A DNA stretch of 64,000 nt from Oscillospiraceae bacterium (GCA_017398105.1 JAFQHF010000025.1:59489-123488), one strand, 5' to 3'; shown: positions 51,527-59,059, numbered from the stretch's first letter. Numbers and translations are program-made. Notes: generated from the letters alone by a model not told the origin.

Positions 51527-51886
51527 ATGAAGCGCACAAAGTACCTTGGCTTTCTCCTGGCAGGTCTTGGGGCGGGACTTGTGACAGGGCTGTTCGGTGC
51601 AGGGGGCGGCATGGTGCTGGTTCCCCTGCTGACCGCTCTAACAGACCTGGAGGAAACCTCCGTTTTTCCCTCCTCTGTGGCCATTATCCTGCCCATCTGC
51701 CTGATCTGCCTGATTCCGCCCCTGATGGAAGGAACCCTGGATTTCGGCACTGCCCTGCCCTATCTGCCCGGCAGCGCGGCAGGCGGCTTCCTGGCTGCCA
51801 AATGGGGCAGAAAAATCCCGGTGAAATGGCTTCACCGGGGACTTGGACTTCTGATTCTATGGGGAGGTTTGCGGTATTTATGGTAG
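51527..51886 (+). CDS. TSUP (TauE/SafE) transporter, N-terminal half as a separate protein
   Basis: The 119-aa protein has four hydrophobic helices and the TSUP signature GLFGAGGGMVLVPLLTAL (about residues 18-35). A normal TSUP permease has two such halves in one chain of about 250 aa; here the second half is a separate ORF overlapping this one by seven bases. ATG 51527 follows CCCGGAGGGATC. The pair probably forms a heterodimeric transporter of sulfur-containing or organic anions; the substrate is unknown. Confidence 0.85.
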   Translation: MKRTKYLGFLLAGLGAGLVTGLFGAGGGMVLVPLLTALTDLEETSVFPSSVAIILPICLICLIPPLMEGTLDFGTALPYLPGSAAGGFLAAKWGRKIPVKWLHRGLGLLILWGGLRYLW

Positions 51887-52248
51887 ATTCCTGGCCCGTG
51901 GCAGTGACCGTTGCCACCATACTGGGCTTTCTCTCGGGGCTGGGCATCGGCGGCGGCAGTCTGCTGATCCTGTGGCTGACCATGGTGCTGGGGCTTCCCC
52001 ACCGGATCGCCCGCGGGATCAATCTGCTGTTCTTTCTGCCCGCAGCGGTCATCGCCTCTTTGCTGCACCGGAAGACGGGAGCCGTCGTGCCCCGCAGAAT
52101 TCTTCCCGCCATAGCCGCCGGCTGCACCGCCGCCCTTCTGGGAACCGCTATATCCTCAGCGCTCAATGCACAGCTGCTGCAAAAGCTCTTCGGCGGTCTT
52201 CTGCTCCTTACCGGAATCCGGGAGCTGTGCTACAAGCCAAAGGCGTAG
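51880..52248 (+). CDS. TSUP (TauE/SafE) transporter, C-terminal half as a separate protein
   Basis: The 122-aa protein repeats the TSUP half motif GFLSGLGIGGGSLLILWLTM (about residues 16-35) and has four helices. Its ATG at 51880 sits twelve bases after TGGGGAGG and overlaps the stop of the first half, so the two are made together. The break could be an old frameshift in a full-length gene that was kept, but both parts have their own ribosome binding site. Confidence 0.83.
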   Translation: MVDSWPVAVTVATILGFLSGLGIGGGSLLILWLTMVLGLPHRIARGINLLFFLPAAVIASLLHRKTGAVVPRRILPAIAAGCTAALLGTAISSALNAQLLQKLFGGLLLLTGIRELCYKPKA

Positions 52249-52249
52249 C

Positions 52250-52666
52250 TTACCGCTTCCGGAACGCCAGATACCCCTCCAGGATCAGGGATGCGGCCAC
52301 CGCATCCACGGTATCCTTGCGTTTTTTGCCGTGGTAGTTGTGCTGGGAGAGGATGTTATGGGCTTCCACAGTGGTTCTGCGCTCGTCCCACATGGTCACA
52401 GGCAGGCCGGTCGCCTCTTGTAACTTCTGCGCAAATTCCCGGCACAGCTCCGCCCTGGGGCCCTCGGTGCCGTTCATATTCTTGGGAAGACCCACCACGA
52501 TCTCCCCTACGGAATTGTCCTTTGCCAGCTTTACGATATCTGCCAGCGCCTTCTGCGCATTCCGGCTGGGCACCACGCAGGTAGAGCCCACGATGGAGCA
52601 CAGCAAATCCGAAATGGCAACGCCTGTCCGGGCATCGCCGTAGTCAATTCCCATGATCTTATACAT
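52250..52666 (-). CDS. ruvX: Putative pre-16S rRNA nuclease / Holliday junction resolvase-like protein RuvX
   Basis: The 138-aa protein matches YqgF/RuvX. It starts MYKIMGIDYGDARTGVAISD with the first catalytic aspartate (DYGDARTG), has EIVVGLPKNMNGTEGPRA (about residues 58-75) and ends with WDERRTTVEAHN and KRKDTVDAVAASLILEGYL, which hold the remaining acidic residues. YqgF matures 16S rRNA ends in Escherichia coli. ATG 52666 follows AGGAGGAAAT. It ends two bases from the convergent TSUP gene. Confidence 0.94.
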   Translation of the reverse strand: MYKIMGIDYGDARTGVAISDLLCSIVGSTCVVPSRNAQKALADIVKLAKDNSVGEIVVGLPKNMNGTEGPRAELCREFAQKLQEATGLPVTMWDERRTTVEAHNILSQHNYHGKKRKDTVDAVAASLILEGYLAFRKR

Positions 52667-52710
52667 AGATTTCCTCCTGTCCGGGCAGATGTCTGTGCAG
52701 AAACCAACAC

Positions 52711-52745
52711 AAAACTTTCAACTGTCAACTGCCCACTGTGAACTG
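52711..52745. repeat. Remnant of the AGTTGACAGTTGAC-type repeat, copy 3
   Basis: CTTTCAACTGTCAACTGCCC and ACTGTGAACTGTG match one arm of the copies at 41458 and 46961. Only about 35 bases remain, in the promoter region shared by ruvX and rpmG. Confidence 0.65.
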
Positions 52746-52798
52746 TGTTTTCCCTCCTATCATACAACAAATTCCCCAAAAATCAATGAAAATAATTG

Positions 52799-52827
52799 TT
52801 GACTTTCACTCCCCCCTGTGATAGAAT
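52799..52827 (+). promoter_or_regulatory. Promoter of the rpmG-secE-nusG-rplK-rplA operon
   Basis: TTGACT (52799-52804), 17 bases, TAGAAT (52822-52827). The leader to rpmG is about 125 bases. Confidence 0.8.
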
Positions 52828-52867
52828 GATTTCACCTGTGAAAAAGGGCTTTTTTTGTGCGCTTTTT

Positions 52868-52930
52868 CAGCCCCGGAGCGGGAAAATGTAGTGCCCGCTT
52901 CCTAAATTCTTTTTTCATTAGCCGGGGTGA
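52868..52930 (+). promoter_or_regulatory. Structured 5' leader of rpmG
   Basis: An outer stem CCCCGG (52871-52876) with CCGGGG (52922-52927) encloses AGCGGG (52877-52882) with CCCGCT (52894-52899). A second GGAGG-containing segment follows. The structure may control the operon, but no known leader family is recognised. Confidence 0.4.
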
Positions 52931-52962
52931 TACAGGGAGGCAATTTTTAAGGAGGTGCCGTA

Positions 52963-53112
52963 ATGCGCGTTAAAGTCACTTTGAGATGCTCTGAGTGCAA
53001 GCAGAGAAACTACAATACCATGAAGAACAAGAAGAACGACCCCGACCGTCTCGAAATGAAGAAGTACTGCAGATTCTGCAGAAAGCACACCACTCACAAC
53101 GAGACCAAGTAA
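52963..53112 (+). CDS. rpmG: 50S ribosomal protein L33
   Basis: The 49-aa protein starts [20 protein letters not shown] and has both zinc-binding Cys pairs (CSEC and CRFC), so it is the zinc-dependent form. ATG 52963 follows TAAGGAGGTG. It heads the operon and lies 15 bases before secE, the standard Firmicute order. Confidence 0.97.
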   Translation: MRVKVTLRCSECKQRNYNTMKNKKNDPDRLEMKKYCRFCRKHTTHNETK

Positions 53113-53127
53113 GGAGGCTCGCAATTC

Positions 53128-53358
53128 ATGGCTGAAGTCAAAAAGGAAAACTGGTTCAAGAGAACCTGGGTCAAGACCTGTAAGTACTTCCGTGAGCTGC
53201 GCAGCGAGCTGAAGAAGGTCGTTTGGCCCACCCGCCAGCAGGTTCTGAAGAACACTGCCATCGTCATCGGCTGCGTTATCGGCGTCGGTGTGTTCATCTG
53301 GCTGTTCGACTTCGTTGCCCAGATCGGTATTGACGCTCTGATCAGCGTCTTCCACTAA
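53128..53358 (+). CDS. secE: Protein translocase subunit SecE
   Basis: The 76-aa protein has an amphipathic helix (RTWVKTCKYFRELRSELKKV, about residues 11-30) followed by VVWPTRQQV-like sequence (here VWPTRQQVLKNT) and one membrane helix (VIGCVIGVGVFIWLFDFV). It clamps SecY in the Sec channel. It lies between rpmG and nusG as usual. Confidence 0.96.
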   Translation: MAEVKKENWFKRTWVKTCKYFRELRSELKKVVWPTRQQVLKNTAIVIGCVIGVGVFIWLFDFVAQIGIDALISVFH

Positions 53359-53369
53359 GGTACACGGCA

Positions 53370-53900
53370 ATGGCAGAAACTGCAAAGTGGTATGTAGTGC
53401 ATACCTACTCCGGTTATGAAAACACGGTAAAGGCTACCATCGAAAAAACCGTTGAGTCCCGTCAGCTCCACGACGTGATCCTGTCCGTTTCCATTCCTCT
53501 GGAAACCGTCACCGAGATCACCGAGTCCGGCGCTACCAAGACCTATGACCGCAAGGTCTATCCCGGCTATGTGCTGGTAAAGATGGTTTACAGCGATGAT
53601 ACCTGGCATGTTATCCGGAATATCCGCGGCGTCACCGGCTTCGTCGGTACGTCCAGCAATGATCCCACCCCCCTGACGGAAGAGGAAGTCTACGCCATGG
53701 GTGTGGAAAAGAAGGAGATCATCGTCAACTATACCGTCGGCGATACCGTCCGCATCCTGGACGGCCCTCTGAGCTCCTTCACCGGCACCGTCGAGCGCGT
53801 CGATGTCGACAACAACGTGGTCAACGTCATCGTTTCCATGTTTGGCCGCGAGACCTCCGTCGAGTTTGAGCTCGACATGATCGAGGTCGTTTCCCAGTAA
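53370..53900 (+). CDS. nusG: Transcription termination/antitermination protein NusG
   Basis: The 176-aa protein has the NGN domain (KWYVVHTYSGYENTVKATIE at residues 6-25 and GYVLVKMVYSDDTWHVIRN) and a C-terminal KOW domain (GDTVRILDGPLSSFTGTVER, about 126-145). NusG binds RNA polymerase and couples it to the ribosome or Rho. It lies 11 bases after secE. Confidence 0.97.
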   Translation: MAETAKWYVVHTYSGYENTVKATIEKTVESRQLHDVILSVSIPLETVTEITESGATKTYDRKVYPGYVLVKMVYSDDTWHVIRNIRGVTGFVGTSSNDPTPLTEEEVYAMGVEKKEIIVNYTVGDTVRILDGPLSSFTGTVERVDVDNNVVNVIVSMFGRETSVEFELDMIEVVSQ

Positions 53901-53904
53901 ACGC

Positions 53905-53962
53905 ATCGGACCGATTTTTCGGTCGGAACGTGGGAGGGGTTTTTCAGACCCCGCAAAAATGC
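53905..53962 (+). promoter_or_regulatory. Candidate L1-binding leader before rplK
   Basis: After the nusG stop a stem GACCGATTTTTCGGTC is followed by GTGGGAGG (53930-53937) and TTTTTC. The GTGGGAGG-TTT string mimics the L1-stalk sequence of 23S rRNA (GGUGGGAGGCUUU), so ribosomal protein L1 may bind here and repress the rplK-rplA part of the operon. Confidence 0.55.
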
Positions 53963-54005
53963 GTAAAGCGCATCATTACCACATCTTATTCAGGAGGTGC
54001 TTATT

Positions 54006-54431
54006 ATGGCACAGAAAGTCACTGGCATTATCAAACTGCAGATCAACGCCGCTAAGGCAACTGCTTCTCCCCCTGTCGGCCCCGCTCTGGGTCAGCACGG
54101 CGTTAACATCGCTGCTTTCATCAAGGAGTTCAACGCCCGTACCAAGGACATGGAGGGTTACAAGATCCCCGTCGTCATCACTGTTTACGCTGACCGCAGC
54201 TTCACCTTCATCACCAAGACTCCTCCTACCCCCCTGCTGGTCATGAAGGCCATCGGTGCTCAGAAGGGTTCCGGTGTTCCCAACAAGCAGAAGGTTGGCA
54301 CCATCACCAAGGCTCAGGTCTCCGAGATCGCCAAGACCAAGATGCCCGACCTGAACTGCGCTACCCTGGAGGCCGCTGAGTCTCAGGTTGCCGGTACCTG
54401 CCGCTCCATGGGCATTACCGTCGTCGACTAA
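54006..54431 (+). CDS. rplK: 50S ribosomal protein L11
   Basis: The 141-aa protein starts [20 protein letters not shown] and has the L11 motifs [14 protein letters not shown] (about residues 22-35) and [10 protein letters not shown] at the end. ATG 54006 follows CAGGAGGTGC; the longer frame from 53997 lacks a site. It binds the GTPase-associated centre of 23S rRNA. Confidence 0.97.
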   Translation: MAQKVTGIIKLQINAAKATASPPVGPALGQHGVNIAAFIKEFNARTKDMEGYKIPVVITVYADRSFTFITKTPPTPLLVMKAIGAQKGSGVPNKQKVGTITKAQVSEIAKTKMPDLNCATLEAAESQVAGTCRSMGITVVD

Positions 54432-54454
54432 TTTTTAGGGCGCATCTACAAAAT

Positions 54455-54510
54455 CGATTGTTTCATCCGGCAATCAGGCCGGAAATGTGGGAGGATTTTT
54501 CCGCATCACC
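54455..54510 (+). promoter_or_regulatory. Second candidate L1-binding site, before rplA
   Basis: A CCGG...CCGG stem (54467-54483 region) is followed by GGAAATGTGGGAGGATTTTT and CCGCA, the same layout as before rplK. The GTGGGAGG core is at 54487-54494. This would give L1 direct control of its own translation. Confidence 0.55.
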
Positions 54511-54531
54511 ACTATATAGGAGGAAATTACA

Positions 54532-55224
54532 TTGTTTAGAGGCAAAAAGTATCAGGAGAGCGCCAAGCTGATTGACCGCTCTGTTCAGTATGATCCCAAC
54601 GAAGCCCTGGATCTGGTTGTGAAGGGCGCTTCCGCTAAGTTCGACGAAACCGTCGAGCTGCACATCAAGCTGGGTGTTGACTCCCGTCACGCTGACCAGC
54701 AGGTTCGTGGCGCTGTCGTTCTGCCCAACGGCACCGGCAAGACCCGCCGTGTTCTGGTCTTCACCAAGGACGCCAAGGTCGAGGACGCCAAGGCTGCAGG
54801 CGCTGACTACGTCGGCGGCATGGATCTGGTCGAGAAGATCACCAAGGAGAACTGGTTCGAGTTCGACGTGGTCGTCGCTTCTCCCGACATGATGGGTATC
54901 GTTGGCCGTCTGGGTAAGGTTCTGGGCCCCAAGGGTCTGATGCCCTCCCCCAAGGCTGGCACCGTCACCCCCAACGTTGGCGCTGCCGTCAAGGAGATCA
55001 AGGCCGGTAAGGTCGAGTATCGTCTGGACAAGACCAACATCATCCACTGCCCCATCGGCAAGGTGTCCTTCGGCACCGAGAAGCTGGCTGAAAACATGGA
55101 CACCCTGGTCCGTGCTGTCGTGAAGGCTAAGCCCGCTGCTGCAAAGGGTCAGTATATCCGCTCCTGCACCGTCGCTTCCACCATGGGCCCCGGTGTCAAG
55201 GTCAGCACTGCCAAGTATATCTAA
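54532..55224 (+). CDS. rplA: 50S ribosomal protein L1
   Basis: The 230-aa protein starts at TTG 54532 behind ATAGGAGGAA; no better ATG exists. L1 motifs include [20 protein letters not shown] (about residues 45-64), [20 protein letters not shown] (about 124-143) and the end [14 protein letters not shown]. It forms the mobile L1 stalk and represses its own mRNA. It is the last gene before a strong terminator; the usual next genes rplJ-rplL are 8.5 kb away. Confidence 0.97.
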   Translation: MFRGKKYQESAKLIDRSVQYDPNEALDLVVKGASAKFDETVELHIKLGVDSRHADQQVRGAVVLPNGTGKTRRVLVFTKDAKVEDAKAAGADYVGGMDLVEKITKENWFEFDVVVASPDMMGIVGRLGKVLGPKGLMPSPKAGTVTPNVGAAVKEIKAGKVEYRLDKTNIIHCPIGKVSFGTEKLAENMDTLVRAVVKAKPAAAKGQYIRSCTVASTMGPGVKVSTAKYI

Positions 55225-55239
55225 TCAGATATCACCATT

Positions 55240-55276
55240 CACCCACAGGCTCCGGCCTGTGGGTGTTTTGTTTTTT
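55240..55276 (+). terminator. Strong terminator after rplA
   Basis: CACCCACAGGC (55240-55250), TCCG, GCCTGTGGGTG (55255-55265), then TTTTGTTTTTT. It ends the rpmG-rplA transcript and marks the left border of the accessory island. Confidence 0.93.
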
Positions 55277-55380
55277 CGACTTGTGCCTGTAGGCGGGGAT
55301 CTGCCTCCACCTACATTATAATATACGTACCTGTCAGAATCATCGCCTTGAATCCTTTTCTTAAGAATTTCTTTCCGTCA

Positions 55381-55409
55381 TTGACTTCTCCCCTGTTTTC
55401 TGCGATAAT
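55381..55409 (+). promoter_or_regulatory. Promoter of the 165-aa gene
   Basis: TTGACT (55381-55386), 17 bases, GATAAT (55404-55409), 23 bases before the ATG. Confidence 0.7.
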
Positions 55410-55432
55410 CCATCTACCAGGAGGGAGAAACT

Positions 55433-55930
55433 ATGACCAGAAAAGAAACCCGTATTTTTATCATCATCTGCCTGCTGCTTGCAGTTCTGGCCGGTGTACT
55501 CATCACCCGCTACTACTTTCAGATGAAGCAGTGGAAAATCGAAAACAGCCCTGACCCGTCCGAAGTGGCCCAGGCCATGACCGGAGAGGAGCTGACCGCC
55601 GGATACCGGGCTGTCACCACCGAGTCCCTGGTCTCCCAAACCCAAAACGGCAGTCAAACCGTCCTTTCCAGAACCTTTACCCACAAGATCTACGGCCCGG
55701 ACGGCGCATATCTTGCCACATTGCAGTCCAATGTCATCGCAAATCTTACCGATGCAGAGCCTTCCGTCACCTCCGTCAGTGCAAAGCTCTCCGATGAACA
55801 GCGCGACGGTCTGACCCTCTCCGAGCACGTTTCCGGCGATACCGGCACCGTGGTGCTGTATTTAAACCAGATTTCCGCCTGCCATTTCCAGTACCGCGTG
55901 GATGCAGAGGGAACCATTGCATTTGTGTGA
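55433..55930 (+). CDS. 165-aa membrane-anchored protein of unknown function
   Basis: ATG 55433 follows CAGGAGGGAGA. The start (MTRKETRIFIIICLLLAVLA) is a signal anchor (about residues 8-26), and the extracellular part has regular beta-prone segments (GSQTVLSRTFTHKIYGPDGA, GTVVLYLNQISACHFQYRVD). Two cysteines are present, one in the membrane helix. No family is recognised. It is the first gene of the island and has its own promoter and terminator. Confidence 0.75.
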   Translation: MTRKETRIFIIICLLLAVLAGVLITRYYFQMKQWKIENSPDPSEVAQAMTGEELTAGYRAVTTESLVSQTQNGSQTVLSRTFTHKIYGPDGAYLATLQSNVIANLTDAEPSVTSVSAKLSDEQRDGLTLSEHVSGDTGTVVLYLNQISACHFQYRVDAEGTIAFV

Positions 55931-55937
55931 CACATCA

Positions 55938-55972
55938 AAACGCCCGGAGAAATTCCGGGCGTTTCTTATTCC
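55938..55972. terminator. Bidirectional terminator
   Basis: AAACGCCCGGA and TTCCGGGCGTTT form a stem around GAAA, with T-rich sequence on both sides; it lies between the convergent 55433 and 55977 genes. Confidence 0.85.
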
Positions 55973-55976
55973 GTTT

Positions 55977-56429
55977 TCAGCTGAGATTGCCGTTGGCGTC
56001 GCAAGTGATGGTCAAGCTGACAGGAACTTTTGTTACAGATGTTCCACCCACGCTTTTACCTACAGTAGCGCTACCTGTTGCTTTATTACCACTTCTCCCA
56101 GAAGTTTTGTAAACTGTATACCACGATGAATCAAGGATCGTCACGTCAATAGCTGTTGATGTGCAGGTAGCGCTTGAACCAGTATAGGAAAAATTACCCG
56201 TCAAGGTTACTTTCCAAAGCGCAGTACCGCTGCTGTTATTATAAGTAGTTGTCTTACTTCCTGAAACACTACCGGATACACGAGAACTTTTTGCAATGAG
56301 TTCCACAGTCATATAACTGCCATCTTCGAAATAAACCGTTTCCACTTGTTTTTCTTCTGCAACTGCACGAACTGGAATTATGCTGAGAACCAATACCAAT
56401 ACCAAGATACCTACAAATATCCGTTTCAT
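55977..56429 (-). CDS. Secreted beta-rich protein in the padR operon
   Basis: ATG 56429 follows AAGGAGCA and lies one base after the stop of the upstream gene. The 150-aa product has a signal peptide (MKRIFVGILVLVLVLSIIPV, cleaved near AVA) and a Ser/Thr/Gly-rich mature part with VETVYFEDGSYMTVELIAKS at its start, ALWKVTLTGNFSYTGSSATC and an end LTITCDANGNLS. Two cysteines near residues 87 and 143 could form a disulfide. The type occurs with PadR regulators in gut Clostridia as far as I recall; the function is unknown. The E/D-G-S motif after the signal is also seen in the 222-aa protein at 61865. Confidence 0.75.
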   Translation of the reverse strand: MKRIFVGILVLVLVLSIIPVRAVAEEKQVETVYFEDGSYMTVELIAKSSRVSGSVSGSKTTTYNNSSGTALWKVTLTGNFSYTGSSATCTSTAIDVTILDSSWYTVYKTSGRSGNKATGSATVGKSVGGTSVTKVPVSLTITCDANGNLS

Positions 56430-56430
56430 T

Positions 56431-56841
56431 TTATTCTGCTCCTTCATCATTTTCCGTTCTGTCAATAACTACAACTTCCTCAACAACCATATACCCGTTT
56501 ACATCTTTCCTGTGATCGTAATACATCATTACGATCATCGTGAGCCAGGAAGTCAGCATAACCGATACCACCGCCAAAATAATCGTGATCACCTTACAAT
56601 TCAATTGCAGCAAGTCCAACAAATCTTCGGTCTCGAATTCTTCTGTATAGGACAGTGCAATCTGACGCGGATTTCCGAATCTTGCCTTGATCTGTCGGTA
56701 GCTTGCATCCGGATTTTCAGAAAGATAATCCCGGATGCAGGCCTTCATTCCTTCCAGAATTTTCCGTTTCTGTTTCCGTCTTCCCGGAAGCTCCCAGCTG
56801 ACCTGCCTCAGATACCACCAAGCCTGAATCCGGCTCCACAT
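56431..56841 (-). CDS. 136-aa membrane protein, DUF6120/DUF1700-like
   Basis: I place the start at ATG 56841 (MWSRIQAWW), eight bases after GGGAGG; ATG 56847 is only two bases from that site. The N-terminal half is a basic helical domain (MKACIRDYLSENPDASYRQI) like those of DUF1700/HAAS-type proteins that partner PadR regulators, followed by one helix (about residues 82-105, VITIILAVVSVMLTSWLTMI) and an acidic tail. The first 125 bases overlap the 3' end of padR in another frame. Confidence 0.78.
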   Translation of the reverse strand: MWSRIQAWWYLRQVSWELPGRRKQKRKILEGMKACIRDYLSENPDASYRQIKARFGNPRQIALSYTEEFETEDLLDLLQLNCKVITIILAVVSVMLTSWLTMIVMMYYDHRKDVNGYMVVEEVVVIDRTENDEGAE

Positions 56842-57184
56842 GGGCATCGCCTCCCTTCACGATCCGGATTACGCCCATAGTGGTTTCCTCATATTCCCGG
56901 AGTAATTCCGCCAGCCGCTGCTGCCCTGCCGGTTCCAGATGGTAATAAACCCGGGTCATCCGCTTGCCCACCTGCACCCGCCTGTCAGAGATCAAGCCCT
57001 GATCCACCAGCTTGTACAGCACCGGGTAGAGAGAGCCCTCCTGGGTCACAATCCGTCCCCCGCTCTGCTTCTCCGTCTCCTGCACCAGCTGATAGCCGTA
57101 CATATCCTCCCGCTGCAAAAGCCCTAAAATCACCAGAGACATAACGCCCCGGCGAAAGCTGCTCTGGCTGTTATCTGTTGCCAT
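56717..57184 (-). CDS. PadR-family transcriptional regulator
   Basis: The 155-aa protein has the PadR winged helix: VMSLVILGLLQREDMYGYQL (residues 14-33), ETEKQSGGRIVTQEGSLYPV and LYKLVDQGLISDRRVQVGKR. The usual family length is about 105-115 aa. The extra tail (from about residue 116, HVEPDSGLVVSEAGQ) is encoded where the next gene starts in another frame, so the original stop may have been lost. PadR proteins repress nearby membrane or secretion genes. It is divergent from the secreted-protein gene at 57376. Confidence 0.88.
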   Translation of the reverse strand: MATDNSQSSFRRGVMSLVILGLLQREDMYGYQLVQETEKQSGGRIVTQEGSLYPVLYKLVDQGLISDRRVQVGKRMTRVYYHLEPAGQQRLAELLREYEETTMGVIRIVKGGDAHVEPDSGLVVSEAGQLGASGKTETETENSGRNEGLHPGLSF

Positions 57185-57211
57185 ATTATCAACCCCTTTC
57201 TTCTTAATTAT

Positions 57212-57240
57212 TTTATAGCACAGTTTATTTTGTCTTGCAA
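57212..57240 (-). promoter_or_regulatory. Promoter of padR
   Basis: On the minus strand TTGCAA (57240-57235), 17 bases, TATAAA (57217-57212). It lies back to back with the promoter region for the secreted-protein cassette. Confidence 0.65.
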
Positions 57241-57263
57241 TACTTTTGTTATAAATATATTTC

Positions 57264-57375
57264 TTGACATTTGGTATTATTTGTGCAATGATAATAACAA
57301 CTTAGTCGAAAGAGGTGAGTCCAATGGGCTGAGAACATGTTTCTTCCCACACAAAAATGATAAAGGAGAGTTTAC
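57264..57375 (+). promoter_or_regulatory. Cassette leader, copy 1 (promoter region plus conserved hairpin)
   Basis: TTGACA (57264-57269) with a weak AATGAT 17 bases later is followed by CTTAGTCGAAAGAGGTGAGT and an imperfect hairpin. Its outer stem is ATGGG (57324) with CCCAC (57346-57350), its inner stem AGAAC with GTTTCT. AAAGGAGAG then precedes the ATG. The same leader occurs at 58576 and 61790. Confidence 0.7.
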
Positions 57376-58017
57376 ATGAAAAGAATTATTTCTATGGTAT
57401 TATCAGTGGTGATTCTATTCTCTATTCTACCTGAAGCCAAAGCAGTTAGCGCCGAATCCGAGAACATCTCTTACATTTCTCAAGAAGAATATATTCAGAA
57501 TTATGCGGATTCGCATAATATTACATATGCAGAAGCGGAGGCTCTCGACAGAGCTGATAACGCCAGAATTTGGAATGATTACCATATCCGTAATAATCTT
57601 CCACTGCCCAGAACTGTCATTTACAACAGTTACAACAATCAGGCTGATGCCAAAATATGGTATGTAAAAGTTGAGCACGAAACCAACACTACCCCCAGCG
57701 TAACTTTTGGTGCACAGGGAAAAATTATCGAAGACGCACACACTAAGACTTTTGTTCCCGGATCCTTCACTGCCTCAGCAGATAATAAATATGTATTCAC
57801 CCTTAGTGAATTGTTCCTGTTGGATACCGTCTCCCTATCTATCGATGACAGTTCATACTATAATGTGTACTTAAGTTTAGTATGTACCGCAAAAATCGCT
57901 GTAAATCACGCTCTTCAGATTGGCGGACAGGCATATTGGGGTAGTTTAGGGTACGATGTCAGCGGAACTACATACTATACAAGAAGAATTGATGGTTTTC
58001 TTAATCAAACTTTGTAA
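57376..58017 (+). CDS. Secreted protein of cassette 1 (213 aa)
   Basis: The product has a signal peptide (MKRIISMVLSVVILFSILPE, cleaved near AVSA) and a polar, Tyr/Asn-rich mature part with beta-prone segments (KIWYVKVEHETNTTPSVTFG, SLSIDDSSYYNVYLSLVCT). It lies directly after the first conserved leader and shares one base (TAATG) with the next gene. AT-rich codon use sets it apart from the core ribosomal genes. No family is recognised. Confidence 0.75.
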   Translation: MKRIISMVLSVVILFSILPEAKAVSAESENISYISQEEYIQNYADSHNITYAEAEALDRADNARIWNDYHIRNNLPLPRTVIYNSYNNQADAKIWYVKVEHETNTTPSVTFGAQGKIIEDAHTKTFVPGSFTASADNKYVFTLSELFLLDTVSLSIDDSSYYNVYLSLVCTAKIAVNHALQIGGQAYWGSLGYDVSGTTYYTRRIDGFLNQTL

Positions 58018-58574
58018 TGCATATAAAGCTGACACCCAAAAAACTGTTTTTGTTACTTTTAATATTAGGAGTATTGGTATTCTACAGCAATAATAAAACA
58101 GGAATATCATCTGTATTCCCAATAATACAAATTCAGGAATTATCAAAAATCCGCTATGATGATGCGTTATATCTTTACCAGCAAAATCCCATACACAATG
58201 GCATAAAGAGAGCAAAGACCTCACCTGAAGGTAACAGTTTGCACTATTATATGGTGAGTATCATAGATGAAGGGTACCGTGATACGCTACCTATTATGGA
58301 AGAAATATTTTTTGTAACTGACAAACATTATGAAGTCATTAAGAATAGCTGTTTTATTGTTGCTGAGGAAAAGGATCTTACCTCCTTGCAGCTCAAATAC
58401 CTAAATTCAATCGTGTCGGCAACAAACTTCGATGTCAATACGAACGAAGTCCTTCTTACACTAAGAGTAAACACTGTTTACAATCGTTTCGGCTCCCATG
58501 ACTTCGACTATCATGTTTGTGTTGTCGTTGACCTCGCAAACTTAAGTATCATTTCATATACACATATACCTTGA
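58017..58574 (+). CDS. 185-aa membrane-anchored protein of cassette 1
   Basis: Its ATG overlaps the stop of the secreted-protein gene by one base. One N-terminal helix (about residues 9-24, LFLLLLILGVLVFYS) anchors an extracellular mixed alpha/beta part (EIFFVTDKHYEVIKNSCFIV, EVLLTLRVNTVYNRFGSHDF). There is no recognisable motif. Coupled translation suggests it works with the 213-aa secreted protein. Confidence 0.72.
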   Translation: MHIKLTPKKLFLLLLILGVLVFYSNNKTGISSVFPIIQIQELSKIRYDDALYLYQQNPIHNGIKRAKTSPEGNSLHYYMVSIIDEGYRDTLPIMEEIFFVTDKHYEVIKNSCFIVAEEKDLTSLQLKYLNSIVSATNFDVNTNEVLLTLRVNTVYNRFGSHDFDYHVCVVVDLANLSIISYTHIP

Positions 58575-58575
58575 T

Positions 58576-58641
58576 AAAGAGATGGGTCCGATGAGCTGAG
58601 AACATGTTTCTTCCCATACAAAAATATAAAGGAGAATACAT
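58576..58641 (+). promoter_or_regulatory. Cassette leader, copy 2
   Basis: GAGATGGGTCCGATGAGCTG is followed by AGAACATGTTTCTTCCCATA, the same hairpin region as in copy 1 with one mismatch in the outer stem, then AAAGGAGAATACAT before the ATG. The upstream promoter part of copies 1 and 3 is missing here, so the hairpin lies inside a longer transcript. Confidence 0.7.
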
Positions 58642-59043
58642 ATGAAGAAATTGTTATCTACCGTCCTGGCTATGATGATGCTACTGACCATGCTGCCTGT
58701 CGGTGCATCTGCCGTTGAGGTAGATGCACCTGTTGCAGAGCCCGCAAGCGTTCAGCCCAGATTGAATTTGCAGGATACATATCAGCTGGGAAACGCATGG
58801 ACTAACATAAAAGTTGAGTCCAATTGGTTAACTGCCACCTTAACTGTGGTGAATATGGCAACCAGTTCCCACGCTGTGATGATCCGAATTGTCGATAACG
58901 ACTATAAGATAATCAAAGAAGCTGTGAGTATTGAGCCCGGAAAATCTGAAAAATTCTATTCCATTCCCTTTGGCGGATATATTATTCAGGGCAAATCAAA
59001 GGATGATGCTGTTCATACATACGAATTACATTGCTACGATTAA
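58642..59043 (+). CDS. Secreted protein of cassette 2 (133 aa)
   Basis: The signal peptide (MKKLLSTVLAMMMLLTMLPV, then GASA) is almost identical to that of the protein at 61865. The mature part is short and beta-rich (NIKVESNWLTATLTVVNMAT, SSHAVMIRIVDNDYKIIKEA) and resembles a small immunoglobulin-like sandwich. It has one cysteine near the end. It follows the second leader and precedes a strong hairpin. Function unknown. Confidence 0.75.
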   Translation: MKKLLSTVLAMMMLLTMLPVGASAVEVDAPVAEPASVQPRLNLQDTYQLGNAWTNIKVESNWLTATLTVVNMATSSHAVMIRIVDNDYKIIKEAVSIEPGKSEKFYSIPFGGYIIQGKSKDDAVHTYELHCYD

Positions 59044-59059
59044 CTCTTATCCTTTATTA

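Noticed and set aside
47928..52248. Prophage or integrative element around the SF3 helicase
   Set aside because: The neighbours are a core foldase, transporter and ruvX genes; no integrase, terminase, capsid or relaxase gene is present.
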